This document shows, one piece after another, positions 9,670 through 19,666 of a stretch of 40,597 nucleotides of DNA. The number at the start of each line of letters is the position of its first letter. Within the stretch, counting starts at the first letter, position 1. Source of the stretch: Vibrio mexicanus (GTDB lineage: Bacteria > Pseudomonadota > Gammaproteobacteria > Enterobacterales > Vibrionaceae). The stretch is taken from contig NZ_JYJP01000053.1 of NCBI RefSeq assembly GCF_001012815.1, forward strand, positions 1 through 40,597, given 5' to 3'. Both the position numbers and the translations under genes were made by a program. The notes beneath the pieces are model-generated. The model saw only the letters and a program-made list of their open reading frames with translations. It made no database searches and had not been told where the DNA came from.

Positions 9670-11396
9670 ATGGATTTGAAAACTATCACTTACCTCGTGG
9701 TTGGTGCGACCTTCATCCTTTACATTGGTATTGCGATTTGGGCACGTGCAGGATCAACCAAAGAGTTCTATGTTGCAGGCGGTGGTGTAAACCCAATCGC
9801 TAACGGCATGGCAACAGCTGCAGACTGGATGTCAGCGGCATCATTCATTTCGATGGCGGGTCTTATTGCTTTATGGGTTACGGCGGTTCCGTATTCCTAA
9901 TGGGCTGGACTGGCGGTTACGTACTTCTAGCACTACTACTTGCACCTTACCTACGTAAGTTCGGCAAGTTCACTGTACCAGAGTTCGTAGGTGAACGTTT
10001 CTACTCAAACACAGCGCGTATCGTAGCGGTTGTGTGTCTGATCATCGCGTCGGTAACGTACGTAATCGGTCAGATGAAAGGGGTTGGCGTTGCGTTTGGT
10101 CGCTTCCTAGAAGTGGATTACTCGACAGGCCTTCTAATTGGTATGTGTATCGTATTCATGTACGCGGTAATGGGCGGTATGAAAGGGATCACTTACACGC
10201 AGATTGCTCAATATTGCGTACTCATTTTAGCTTACACTATCCCTGCAATCTTTATCTCTCTGCAACTAACAGGTCACCCTCTACCTCAGATCGGTCTAGG
10301 TAGTACCATACAAGGGACCGATGTCTATCTGCTCGATAGGCTCGACCAAGTGGTCACCGAACTCGGATTTACTGAGTACACCACCCAAGTCAGGGGCGAT
10401 ACACTCAACATGTTCGTGTACACCATGTCTCTAATGATCGGTACTGCGGGTCTACCTCACGTAATCATCCGTTTCTTCACTGTACCTAAAGTGCGTGATG
10501 CTCGTACATCAGCAGGTTGGGCACTGGTATTCATCGCGATTCTATACACAACTGCACCAGCAGTATCTGCGATGGCTCGTCTGAACCTAATGGATACAGT
10601 AAACCCTGCGCCAGGTCAGCACCTTGCTTATGATGAGCGTCCAGACTGGTTCAAGAACTGGGAGAAAACAGGCTTACTTGGCTTTGAAGACAAGAACGGC
10701 GATGGCAACATCCAGTACACGTCTAGCGCAGAGACTAACGAGCTAAAAGTTGACCGTGACATCATGGTATTGGCTAACCCTGAGATTGCAAAACTACCTA
10801 ACTGGGTTATCGCATTGGTGGCAGCCGGCGGTCTTGCAGCCGCACTATCAACAGCAGCGGGTCTATTGTTGGCTATCTCGTCCGCCATATCCCATGACTT
10901 AATCAAAGGCGTTATCAATCCAAACATATCCGAGAAGAAAGAGCTGCTCGCCAGTCGAATCTCCATGGCGGTGGCCATCGCGGTGGCCGGTTACCTTGGT
11001 CTCAATCCGCCAGGCTTTGCAGCCGGTACGGTAGCACTGGCCTTCGGTCTCGCCGCATCCTCAATCTTCCCTGCACTGATGATGGGTATCTTCAGCAAGG
11101 GCATTAACAAAGAAGGTGCAATCGCGGGTATGATTGCGGGTATCAGTATCACTCTATTCTACGTATTCCAGCACAAAGGTATTCTATTCGTTGCTGACTG
11201 GACTTACCTAGAAAGCTGGGGCAGCAACTGGTTCCTAGGCATTGAGCCAAACGCATTCGGTGCAATTGGTGCGGTATTTAACTTCATCGTGGCATTCGCG
11301 GTATCGAAAGTAACAGCTGAAACACCACAAGAAGTGAAAGATTTGGTTGAACACGTACGTGTACCAGCAGGCGCTGGCGGTGCTGTAGACCACTAA
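9670..11396 (+). CDS. sodium:solute symporter, VC_2705 subfamily (probable acetate/carboxylate uptake; frameshift)
   Basis: This is an inner-membrane SSS-family transporter related to ActP. Several long hydrophobic segments and the SSS-typical runs [18 protein letters not shown] and [24 protein letters not shown] are seen. The frame breaks at the T run 9870-9872; one more T gives [20 protein letters not shown]. Repaired length is about 575 residues. A loop near residues 300-350 (rich in D, G, N, E) is an insertion typical of this larger subfamily. Small-subunit partner upstream, terminator downstream at 11414. The substrate is inferred from the family and the crbS/acs neighbourhood, not shown by the sequence. 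The ribosome binding site is AAGGAG, eight bases upstream. Confidence 0.88.
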
Positions 11397-11413
11397 AATC
11401 TAACCCAACCCAC

Positions 11414-11440
11414 AAAAGCCCCTTCGGGGGCTTTTTTATT
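11414..11440 (+). terminator. Rho-independent terminator after the symporter
   Basis: AAAAGCCCC/GGGGCTTTT stem with a TTCG-type loop followed by six T. Confidence 0.9.
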
Positions 11441-11490
11441 CTAAAATTTCAGTTACCGTAATCGATGCCTGTTGCAGCAAGGAAGCCAAG

Positions 11491-11985
11491 ATGTTCAAAA
11501 ATAAGCACTTTATCGTTGCGTTATTAATCGCCCCTATTCTCTCTTTGATCGCCTATTTCGGGACGGATATGGCCCTTAGTGAAAAGCCACATGCGGCAAA
11601 AGAGGGCGAGAGCTATAAACTCGCTGCGAAATCTAACTGTCGCTATACCAGTGGTTTGTGCGACTTTGAAAACGGTGACTTTAAAGTGAAGTTCCGCTCA
11701 GAAAAACTCACCGCTGATAGCGTCGAGCTGTCATTAAAGTCAGTGTTTCCACTAGAAGGCATCAAGGTTTCATTAGTGGAAAGCCAAGAGCACAACGCTC
11801 AACCTATCGATATGATTCGCGCAGACCAAGCTGGCGAAAACTGGTATATCACTTTGCCGAAACCAACATCAGAAGAGGGTTGGCTACGTGTTGCCGCTCA
11901 ATCCGATGGCACCCTTTACTACGGTGAAACTCAAGCCGTATTTGTGAAATACGAAACCTTGTTTACCGAAGAAGAAAGCAACTAG
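11491..11985 (+). CDS. membrane-anchored protein of unknown function
   Basis: This protein has 164 residues. The N-terminus KNKHFIVALLIAPILSLIAYF is a single hydrophobic anchor or uncleaved signal, followed by a hydrophilic, probably periplasmic domain. Two cysteines (C50 and C57, in CRYTSGLC) are close enough for a disulfide. The rest is predicted to be beta-rich, with alternating polar and hydrophobic residues. I do not recognise a named family. It lies between the symporter terminator and crbS and converges with crbS across a shared terminator, so it may have its own promoter in 11441-11490. Its place inside the acetate block suggests a linked role but proves nothing. Confidence 0.75.
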   Translation: MFKNKHFIVALLIAPILSLIAYFGTDMALSEKPHAAKEGESYKLAAKSNCRYTSGLCDFENGDFKVKFRSEKLTADSVELSLKSVFPLEGIKVSLVESQEHNAQPIDMIRADQAGENWYITLPKPTSEEGWLRVAAQSDGTLYYGETQAVFVKYETLFTEEESN

Positions 11986-12006
11986 TTGGTATAAAATCCA
12001 AACATT

Positions 12007-12039
12007 AAAAAGGGGTAGCTTATTTAGCTACCCCTTTTT
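12007..12039. terminator. bidirectional terminator between the orphan gene and crbS
   Basis: A perfect 14-bp stem runs from AAAAAGGGGTAGCT (12007-12020) to its complement (12026-12039), with a 5-base loop. A and T tracts on the two sides allow it to end transcripts from both converging genes. Confidence 0.93.
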
Positions 12040-12055
12040 GCATGAAAACGATTTT

Positions 12056-15000
12056 CTATGCTCTATTCAATACCGCCCTGAGTTTAAGCGGTTTGACGGG
12101 TTTAGGAATAAAACTAAACCCATTTGACTGAATACCTTCAAGCATATCAGGAGTTCGGTCAGCACTGATGATCACACCCTTAAAGCTGTCACCCAACCTT
12201 AAGCGGCACTGCTGTAGGACTTCTAATCCAGTTCGACCATTGTCGAGGCGATAATCCGACAAGATCACATCAGGAATCCACCCTTTCTCTAGGATCTTAA
12301 GACTTTCGACTAAATCCAAAGAGGTTTGAACATCACAGCCCCAGCGAGCAAGTAGATTCTCCATACCCACTAAGATCTCTTGCTCGTTATCTACACACAG
12401 CACTTTCAAGTGACTTAAGTCCGACACTTGCGCTGCTGGCGCAACCACAGGCACAGCTTGCGGCTCATTGGCTCTTGGCAGAGTAATAGAGAACACGCTG
12501 CCTTGCTCAGGCCACGAACGCATTGAAATCGTGTGCTCAAGCACGTGTGCAATGCCTTTTGAAATCGCTAGCCCTAACCCCAAACCTTGGTCAGAACGTA
12601 TTTGGCTGCCACGAGTAAACTCTTCGAAGATCTCTTGCTGCTTATCTTCATCGATACCCATACCGTTATCCCAAACTTCAATACTGACTTGATCGTTGAC
12701 TCGGCGCACACCCAACACCACTTTGCCTTTCGGGCTATAACGGAACGCGTTAGTCAAAAAGTTCTGAATCACCCGGCGCAACAATTTAGGGTCAGACTGT
12801 ACAAACAAGGAGGATGGAATCATTTCAAACTGAATGCCTTGCTGCTTCGCCAGTGCGCTAAATTCCGCATCAAGATTATTCAGTACATCTCGCACCGCAA
12901 AGGCATGCACATTGATATCTAACTTGCCCGATTCCAAACGTGAGATATCCAGTAAGTCTCCAATCAAATCTTCCGCAGCGCCAAGAGCACTTTCAATATG
13001 CGCTGAGAGCTTTTTCACCTCTTGTTCTTGTGCCACTTCCGAAAGAGAAGAAGCAAACAGGCGCGCGGCATTGAGTGGCTGCATTAAGTCATGGCTCACC
13101 GCGGCCAAGAAACGCGATTTAGACTGCGATTCGCGCTCCGAACGCTGAGTGGCCGACACCAACTGCTTGTTCAATTGCTCAAGCTCTTGGGTACGAGCAT
13201 GCACACGTTCTTCCAAAGTTTCGTTAGCTTCTTTTAGCGCTTGCTCGGCATCCCTAAACACCGTGATATCGGTAAAGCTCATTACAAACCCGCCGCCCGG
13301 CATGGGGTTTCCTTGCACCTCTATCACTCGTCCATCTGGTCTCACTCGAGAAGAGGTATGCCTTGTGCCTTGCTCCAAGTGGAACACGCGGCGACGCACA
13401 TGCTCTTCTGGGTCACCAGGGCCGCATAAACCTTGCTCAGCATTGTGCCGAATCACATCAGCAATCGGCCGACCCACTTGTATCAATCCAGCCGGGAAAG
13501 TGAACAGTTCCAAGTAGCGCTGATTCCACGCCACAAGTCTTAGCTGTTTATCGACCACAGCAATGCCCTGCCCAATGTGCTCAATCGCACCTTGCAGTAA
13601 TCCGCGGCTGAAGTCGTACAGCTCAGAAGCTTCATCAACAATGGTCGCCACTTCTTCCAACTGCATATTTCTGCCTTGAAGAGCAGAAGTAAGGACTAAC
13701 TTCGCAGAAGAGGCACCAAACACCCCCGCCAGTACACGTTCCGTGTGGCGAATTAAGGTGGCAGGTGCTTGCTGATTCGGGAGTAGCGTCTCACGTTGTT
13801 GCTGCCAGTATTGTGAAAAGGCGCTTCGAACACGCGTGCGGCCGACAAATCGGGAGGCTAACATTTCCAGTTCTGCCACCGTCACTCGGCTTTGATACAA
13901 GCTGATATTTTCGCTTTCAGGTAGCGGCGTTCCGACAAAAGATGCCGACTGTAAGCGCTCACTTAGGCTAGAGCGGGTAAGCAAAGAGATGACTACATAG
14001 CAAAGGGCATTGCTCACCACACTTAGCAGCATACCCCAATCAGAACCACTAATGCCTCGCTCACTGAACCAGTCAGGTGGCGAAATAAGCCATAACAGCA
14101 TGTTGCTGTCTGCATCGCCTGCCAGCATGTTGGTTTGGCTCATCAGAGTGATTAACCAAATAGTAAAACCTACCGCCAAGCCAACATAAACCCCTTTACG
14201 ATTACCCTGACGCCAGTACATACCGCCAATTAAGGCAGGCGCGAACTGGGTAATGGCGGCAAACGAGAGAAAACCTATCGCCGAAAGTGAGTGAATACTT
14301 CCCAACGCCTGGTAAAACGCCCATGCGCCAAGCAGCAGCAGTAAAATAAGCGCGCGGCGGATGATAAGCAGCAACCCTGAAAAGTGCTTGTGGTTACGAT
14401 TGGTTAATCGCATACGGCGCAGCAGCAGTGGCATAACTAAATCGTTCGACACCATGATTGCCAACGCAATGGTTGAAACGATCACCATACCACTGGCCGC
14501 CGACGTACCGCCTAAAAACGCCAGCAACGCAATATCATCGGCACCTACCGACATCGGTACGCTAATCACATAGGTATCTGCTGGGCTGCCAGATAGCATA
14601 CTTTGCCCTACCCATGCGATTGGAAGCACGAAGATGCCCATTAGAATCAGATACAGAGGGAAGAGCCATCTTGCGGTATGCAGATCTTGCGCTCGTTCGT
14701 TCTCCACCACCATGGTGTGAAACTGACGCGGCAGACACAAGATCGCCATCATAGTCAGGCCGGTATGAATTAACAGTGTTGGGATATTCGGAGATTGATA
14801 GGTTTGCTTGGCCATTTGAACCAAGTCGACTTCCGCTCGTTTAAACGCCAAATAAACAATGAAAAAGCCAACACCGAGAAACGCCACCAGCTTAACAATC
14901 GATTCAAACGCAATCGCCATCATCATGCCACGGTGATGTTCGGTGTTGTCGATATGACGGGTACCAAACAGCATGGTGAACATAGCCAAAGCGCCGACTA

Positions 15001-15484
15001 CAAACCAAGAGACATGGTAGTCCTGATAGCCAAAATCGCTGGCAAGATTAGGCGCAACAATTTCCAGCCCCATGGTAATACCACGAAGCTGCAATGCGAT
15101 ATAAGGCAGTATACCAACCACTGCAATCAGAGTGACCACTACCGCAAGGCCTTGAGACTTGCCATATCGAGCGGCGATAAAGTCAGCAATTGAGGTAATA
15201 TGCTCACGCTTTGCAATCAGAATTAATCGCGCAATGACTCGCCACCCCAAGGTGAACATTATGATGGGGGCGATATAAATAGGAAGAAATGACCAAGGGT
15301 TGCTGCTAGCTTGCCCAACCGTTCCGTAGAAGGTCCATGAAGTACAATAAACAGCGATCGACAGGCTGTAGATCCACGGGCGCCACTTGGCTAACCATTG
15401 GGTTTGCCTATCCCCATACCAGGCAATAATAAACAGTACACCCAGATAAGCGAGTGAGACGGGAACGACGAGCCAACCTTGCAT
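12056..15484 (-). CDS. crbS: CrbS-type symporter-hybrid histidine kinase
   Basis: A 1142-residue inner-membrane sensor. Residues 1-505 form a sodium:solute symporter-like domain with about 13 helices. A PAS domain follows at about 635-745, then a coiled-coil linker (745-785). The kinase core has an H box with H798 (AAVSHDLMQPLNA), N908/N912, D939-N-G941 and the GLGLGL lid at 967-972. The C-terminal receiver (about 1026-1140) has D1032, phosphoacceptor D1077, S1107 and K1128. This arrangement and the context match V. cholerae CrbS (VC0303), which signals to CrbR to induce acs. The gene is intact. The start has AAAGGA seven bases upstream. Whether the symporter domain transports or only senses is unknown. 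Confidence 0.92.
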   Translation of the reverse strand: MQGWLVVPVSLAYLGVLFIIAWYGDRQTQWLAKWRPWIYSLSIAVYCTSWTFYGTVGQASSNPWSFLPIYIAPIIMFTLGWRVIARLILIAKREHITSIADFIAARYGKSQGLAVVVTLIAVVGILPYIALQLRGITMGLEIVAPNLASDFGYQDYHVSWFVVGALAMFTMLFGTRHIDNTEHHRGMMMAIAFESIVKLVAFLGVGFFIVYLAFKRAEVDLVQMAKQTYQSPNIPTLLIHTGLTMMAILCLPRQFHTMVVENERAQDLHTARWLFPLYLILMGIFVLPIAWVGQSMLSGSPADTYVISVPMSVGADDIALLAFLGGTSAASGMVIVSTIALAIMVSNDLVMPLLLRRMRLTNRNHKHFSGLLLIIRRALILLLLLGAWAFYQALGSIHSLSAIGFLSFAAITQFAPALIGGMYWRQGNRKGVYVGLAVGFTIWLITLMSQTNMLAGDADSNMLLWLISPPDWFSERGISGSDWGMLLSVVSNALCYVVISLLTRSSLSERLQSASFVGTPLPESENISLYQSRVTVAELEMLASRFVGRTRVRSAFSQYWQQQRETLLPNQQAPATLIRHTERVLAGVFGASSAKLVLTSALQGRNMQLEEVATIVDEASELYDFSRGLLQGAIEHIGQGIAVVDKQLRLVAWNQRYLELFTFPAGLIQVGRPIADVIRHNAEQGLCGPGDPEEHVRRRVFHLEQGTRHTSSRVRPDGRVIEVQGNPMPGGGFVMSFTDITVFRDAEQALKEANETLEERVHARTQELEQLNKQLVSATQRSERESQSKSRFLAAVSHDLMQPLNAARLFASSLSEVAQEQEVKKLSAHIESALGAAEDLIGDLLDISRLESGKLDINVHAFAVRDVLNNLDAEFSALAKQQGIQFEMIPSSLFVQSDPKLLRRVIQNFLTNAFRYSPKGKVVLGVRRVNDQVSIEVWDNGMGIDEDKQQEIFEEFTRGSQIRSDQGLGLGLAISKGIAHVLEHTISMRSWPEQGSVFSITLPRANEPQAVPVVAPAAQVSDLSHLKVLCVDNEQEILVGMENLLARWGCDVQTSLDLVESLKILEKGWIPDVILSDYRLDNGRTGLEVLQQCRLRLGDSFKGVIISADRTPDMLEGIQSNGFSFIPKPVKPLKLRAVLNRA

Positions 15485-15501
15485 TAGAAATCCTTTCTAA
15501 A

Positions 15502-15538
15502 AAATAAAAGCTCTCCATCAGAAGGAGAGCTTTTATTT
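15502..15538 (-). terminator. terminator between the MFS gene and crbS
   Basis: A perfect 15-bp stem, AAATAAAAGCTCTCC and its complement, with a 7-base loop and T-rich flanks on both strands. On the minus strand it ends the MFS transcript just before crbS, so crbS needs a promoter within the short gap or inside the MFS gene end. Confidence 0.88.
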
Positions 15539-15573
15539 AACAAGGGTTACTTTTTAAACTCAATCAGCACGGT

Positions 15574-16764
15574 TTAATTCTGTGCTTTCGGCTCCGCTTT
15601 AACGACAACTGGAGCCTGCTCGTCTTTAGTCGCTTCATCAACTTTAAAGAACAGTGCCAATACGCCCATGCCCGCCATTACCCAGAAAATGTTAGCACCC
15701 CAGTTCTCGTAGCCCCAGCCACTCAAAGCCGTCATTAAGGCGATAAATGCGCCGAGCGGTAACGCGTTATACAGAGCCTGCAGTGCAACCATCTTGTTAG
15801 ACTCGGCACTTTGGATGTACTGAATTGCCGCAATATGCGCCATCGCAAAGGTAACACCATGAAGTAATTGAATAAGAATCAGCGCAAAGATCGATGTAGT
15901 TGAAGCGGTTAAGCCCCAACGCAGCATCACCCCAGCTGCCGCGACAACAAACAAGGTTCGCAATGCCCATCCAGAAAACAGACGCTTACTGAAGGCAAAA
16001 ACAGCCACTTCAGCTACCACACCCAAACTCCACAGATAACCAATGGTACTTTCGGCGTGGCCGGCGTCTTTCCAGTGGATCGCACTAAAACTGTAGTACG
16101 CAGCGTGGCTACCTTGAATCAACGCAACAAGAATAAGGAACTTGACCACTGGCCACTCGGTAAGGAGTTTGGAAAGCTTTGGACGAACTTGCTCGGTTTC
16201 GGTTTCGCTCACCGGCATTACCGATGGGTTACGCATACCCAGTAGCAAAGACCCCAACACACCAAATAATGCCGTGTAGACAATCATGTCGATTCCATAG
16301 CGCGCTACCAAGAATCCGACTACGGTTGAACCCGCGATAAAAGCCACCGAACCCCACAGGCGAGTTCGGCCGTAATCCAACATTTTCAAACGTGAATAGT
16401 GGTTAGCCATCGCATCAGACAAGGGAACAATCGGGCCACAGCAGAGATTAAACAACACCGTCGCAACCGCCATCAGCCAGAAGCTACCGCCAGTAAAGAA
16501 GTGGAAGGCGATAAAGACTAAAGAGGCGACACTCAACCAACGCAAGGCAGGGATTAAATGCTCTACTCGGTGAATGCGAGGGGTAATCACCAAGTTAGCC
16601 ACACAGCGCGTCGCAAAACCCAAACCGACCAATAAGCCGATATCTGTCGCGGTCACTCCTTGCCCTTCAAACCATAAGGCCCAGAAAGGAAGGTAAACAC
16701 CATAAGCGAAGAAAAAGCCGATGAAATATTGGGATATCCAGCCATAAGGCGATGGGTTGAGCAT
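15574..16764 (-). CDS. MFS transporter, HcaT/3-phenylpropionate-permease-like
   Basis: A 396-residue, 12-helix major facilitator. The N-terminus (GWISQYFIGFFFAYGVYLPF, then ATDIGLLVGLGFATRC) fits the MFS_1_like/HcaT group also seen beside acs loci in other vibrios. The C-terminal tail is charged and Ala/Lys-rich (EAPVVVKAEPKAQN-like) and cytoplasmic. AGGAC precedes the start. The substrate is unknown; HcaT of E. coli is linked to 3-phenylpropionate, but orthology here is uncertain. It is divergent from the cNMP-CBS-DUF294 gene and followed by crbS on the same strand after a terminator. Confidence 0.85.
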   Translation of the reverse strand: MLNPSPYGWISQYFIGFFFAYGVYLPFWALWFEGQGVTATDIGLLVGLGFATRCVANLVITPRIHRVEHLIPALRWLSVASLVFIAFHFFTGGSFWLMAVATVLFNLCCGPIVPLSDAMANHYSRLKMLDYGRTRLWGSVAFIAGSTVVGFLVARYGIDMIVYTALFGVLGSLLLGMRNPSVMPVSETETEQVRPKLSKLLTEWPVVKFLILVALIQGSHAAYYSFSAIHWKDAGHAESTIGYLWSLGVVAEVAVFAFSKRLFSGWALRTLFVVAAAGVMLRWGLTASTTSIFALILIQLLHGVTFAMAHIAAIQYIQSAESNKMVALQALYNALPLGAFIALMTALSGWGYENWGANIFWVMAGMGVLALFFKVDEATKDEQAPVVVKAEPKAQN

Positions 16765-16970
16765 TTTGATGTCCTACTGCGTGATGGGAGGGTCAGAACA
16801 AGTGCGCACATTATGACGAGATCTCTCTCGCAGAAAAAGGGAATAATCTTTCATCCTCTCTTTCCTTATTCATACCCCCTCCTTAAGGCTATTAGACCAA
16901 AGTCGTCTGGAGCAACCGCCCTTTTTTGTCACACTTAACTGGTGGTCATATCATTAATAATGAGAGCACT

Positions 16971-18797
16971 ATGCCTGATAAATTCAACATGAAAGCTCCG
17001 CCTTTTGATAGGCTGAACCAACAGCAACAAAACACCCTTCGTTCTTCTCTGGATGTCGCCTATTTTCGCGCCAAAGAGCTGCTGCTTCAGTGTGACCAAA
17101 GCTGTGCCCATCTGCACATTCTGATAAAGGGCGCGGTGGAAGAACGTTCTGGTGATGGCAAAGAGATATTCGCACACTACGCTAACGATGATATGTTCGA
17201 TGTCCGTTCCCTGTTTGAAGAGACCACACGGCATCAATATGTCGCCCTAGAAGACACCCTTTGCTATCTGCTGCCTAAACAAGTTTTTCTCGATCTCTAC
17301 TATGAAAATGGCCAGTTCGCCGCGTACTTTGATAACAACCTCGCCAAACGCCAACAGCTTATTGAGGCCGCTCAGCAACAACAAAATTTGGCTGAGTTTA
17401 TCCTCACCAAAGTAGACAGCAGTATCTATCACCCTCCCATGCTACTTTCGCCCGAGCAACCACTGCGAGAAGTCACTCAGCAACTGAAAGATAATGGATT
17501 GGATGCAGCCTTAGTTGAGCTAGCCAAAGATGATAGTCGCTTGAATGACCACCAGCACGCACATCCCTACGGCATTGTGACTAGAACCAACATGCTACAC
17601 GCCGTTATGCTCGACGACCACCCATTGGATACCCCAGTCGGCGATATCGCTACCTTCCCCGTTCAGCACGTTGATGATGGCGACTTCCTGTTTAACGCCA
17701 TGATCACCATGACGCGAAATCGAATGAAGCGGCTGATGGTATGCCAAGGCTCCGAAGCGGTCGGCATGTTGGATATGACGCAGATCCTCAGTGCCTTTTC
17801 CACCCACTCGCATGTGCTGACTTTGTCTATTGCTCGCGCCACATCCATCGAAGAGCTTGCGTTGGCCTCAAACAAACAGCGTCAGCTGGTCGAAAGCTTA
17901 TTAAATAATGGGATTCGCACTCGCTTTATCATGGAGCTGATCTCTGCCGTTAATGAACACATCATAGAGAAAGCGTTTGAACTGGTAGTGCCGCCTGCGC
18001 TGCACAATCAATGCTGTTTGGTGGTGTTAGGCTCAGAAGGGCGCGGTGAGCAGATCCTCAAAACCGATCAAGACAATGCACTCGTTCTCCAAGATGGGCT
18101 CGATTGGCCACAATGTGAAACGGTGATGAACCAACTGACTCATACCCTACAGCAGCTCGGTTACCCGCTCTGCCCGGGCAATGTGATGGTCAACAATCCG
18201 CAATGGGTGAAAACACAGTCTGAATGGAAAGCTACTGTCAGCCAATGGTCGAAACCAAGCTCAGCAGAACATGTAATGAATCTCGCTATATTTACGGATG
18301 TTCATGCCGTGGCAGGAAACAAAGCGCTGTTGGAACCTATTGAGCAGCACCTTACTCAAATTATGTTCAATAACATGCTCGCTCTTCAAGACTTCTCGCG
18401 CCCTGCTCTTCAATTCTCACTACCACTCACTCTGTTTGGTAACGTCAAAAAAGACAAACAAGGTGTGGATGTCAAAAGTGGTGGTATCTTCCCTATTGTC
18501 CATGGAATTCGCACTCTGGCATTAGAGTATGGAATTGAAGAAAAGAACACCTTTGAGCGTATTGAAGCGCTGCGAACAAAGAAAATTCTCGAACCAGACA
18601 CCGCAGACAACTTAAGCGAGGCGTTAAAGCTTCTATTTAAGCTTCGTCTCAACCAGCAACTTACGCACCAACACAGTCATAACCGAATTGACCTAAAGCA
18701 ACTGGATCGCACCGAGCGCGATTTGCTGCGCCACAGCCTACACGTGGTGAAAAAATTTAAGCAGTTCTTGGGCTATCATTATCAAATAAGAGATTGA
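16971..18797 (+). CDS. cNMP-binding/CBS/DUF294 nucleotidyltransferase-like protein
   Basis: A cytoplasmic protein of 608 residues. Its parts in order are a cyclic-nucleotide-binding-like domain (about 1-125, HLHILIKGAVEERSGDG), a CBS pair (about 140-275), a DUF294 nucleotidyltransferase-like domain with GSEGRGEQ and DQDN (about 355-385), and a helical DUF294 C-terminal domain (about 470-600). GS...R.E...DQDN resembles the GlnD/GlnE active-site motif, so nucleotidyl transfer is likely but the target is unknown. I prefer ATG 16971 (MPDKFNMK) to the TTG at 16926, which lacks a ribosome binding site. Its stop is nine bases before the exonuclease start, so the two are an operon, commonly found beside acetate genes. 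Confidence 0.85.
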   Translation: MPDKFNMKAPPFDRLNQQQQNTLRSSLDVAYFRAKELLLQCDQSCAHLHILIKGAVEERSGDGKEIFAHYANDDMFDVRSLFEETTRHQYVALEDTLCYLLPKQVFLDLYYENGQFAAYFDNNLAKRQQLIEAAQQQQNLAEFILTKVDSSIYHPPMLLSPEQPLREVTQQLKDNGLDAALVELAKDDSRLNDHQHAHPYGIVTRTNMLHAVMLDDHPLDTPVGDIATFPVQHVDDGDFLFNAMITMTRNRMKRLMVCQGSEAVGMLDMTQILSAFSTHSHVLTLSIARATSIEELALASNKQRQLVESLLNNGIRTRFIMELISAVNEHIIEKAFELVVPPALHNQCCLVVLGSEGRGEQILKTDQDNALVLQDGLDWPQCETVMNQLTHTLQQLGYPLCPGNVMVNNPQWVKTQSEWKATVSQWSKPSSAEHVMNLAIFTDVHAVAGNKALLEPIEQHLTQIMFNNMLALQDFSRPALQFSLPLTLFGNVKKDKQGVDVKSGGIFPIVHGIRTLALEYGIEEKNTFERIEALRTKKILEPDTADNLSEALKLLFKLRLNQQLTHQHSHNRIDLKQLDRTERDLLRHSLHVVKKFKQFLGYHYQIRD

Positions 18798-18806
18798 GGG
18801 CGCGGT

Positions 18807-19440
18807 ATGAATTGGTTACAACGCCGATATTGGCATTACAAACTCAAAAGGCTCTGATTATCGACCACTGTTTGCCTCGGTACAAAAAGGCGAATATGTT
18901 TCGCTCGACTGCGAAACCACCAGCCTAGACCCCAATCGTGCAGAACTGGTGACCATCGCGGCCACCAAGATCATCGACAATCGAATTATTACCAGTAAAC
19001 CATTCGAGGTCAGGCTCAGAGCACCGCAATCCCTCGATTCCGGCTCGGTGAAGATTCATCATATTCGCCACCAAGATTTGGTCGATGGCATCGATGAAAA
19101 GCAAGCACTCATCCAATTGCTCGAATTTATCGGTAATCGCCCACTGGTTGGCTATCACATTCGCTACGACAAAAAGATTCTCGATCTCGCTTGCCGCAAA
19201 CAATTAGGCTTTCCGTTGCCGAACCCTTTGATAGAGGTGAGCCAGATCTATCATGACAAATTAGAAAAGCACCTGCCCAACGCCTACTTCGACCTTAGCT
19301 TAGACGCGATCTGTAAGCATTTAGATCTACCAATGCAAAACAAACATGATGCTCTTCAAGACGCCATTTCAGCCGCTTTAGTATTTGTTCGCCTGACAAA
19401 AGGCGATTTGCCTAGCTTTAACCTGCCCTATAACCGCTGA
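18807..19440 (+). CDS. DnaQ-like DEDDh 3'-5' exonuclease (frameshift)
   Basis: About 210 residues after repair. The exonuclease motifs are SLDCETTSLDP (Exo I, acidic D and E), GYHIRYDKK (Exo II, D) and HDALQDA (Exo III, H and D), so this is the DEDDh class as in DNA polymerase III epsilon. It starts at ATG 18807 (MNWLQRRYWHYKLK) after GAGGGCGCGGT. A run of four A at 18846-18849 appears to carry one A too many; with three the reading continues GSDYRPLFASVQKGEY. This is the only apparent insertion among the frameshifts in the window. Tight coupling to the DUF294 gene is conserved in my knowledge of vibrios and pseudomonads. Confidence 0.85.
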
Positions 19441-19666
19441 TCCTTGAGACACAGCTCTAAGTTTTCGAGCTTAGTTCGCTAATATACAAAGGATCTCCCT
19501 CTCTCATCCTAAAGTCTAATTGTGGAAAAACGCCCGCTGTCAGAGAGTTATAAATACAGACATTCAATCGTGCTCAGATGAGCCATTAGTCATTAATTCA
19601 ATAATCAATGCCTACATCAAATGGAAGAAGCTTTGTTCAGTTGAACGAAGCGCAAGGAGAGAAGCA
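19441..19666 (+). promoter_or_regulatory. acs: acs upstream region
   Basis: A 226-base gap. It contains overlapping inverted repeats around 19453-19472 (AGCTC/GAGCT and CTAAG/CTTAG) that could form a short hairpin ending the exonuclease transcript or be a protein site. The region should hold the CrbR-responsive acs promoter, but I see no confident -35/-10 or CRP box. The acs ribosome binding site AAGGAGAGAAG is strong. Confidence 0.35.

Noticed and set aside
12834..13517. Plus-strand open readings of about 100-122 residues inside crbS
   Set aside because: They are antisense shadows of the intact kinase and lack ribosome binding sites; their composition is that of reversed coding DNA.
19520..19666. 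49-residue extension of acs
   Set aside because: No ribosome binding site and no homology to Acs; ATG 19667 has AAGGAG and a typical start.
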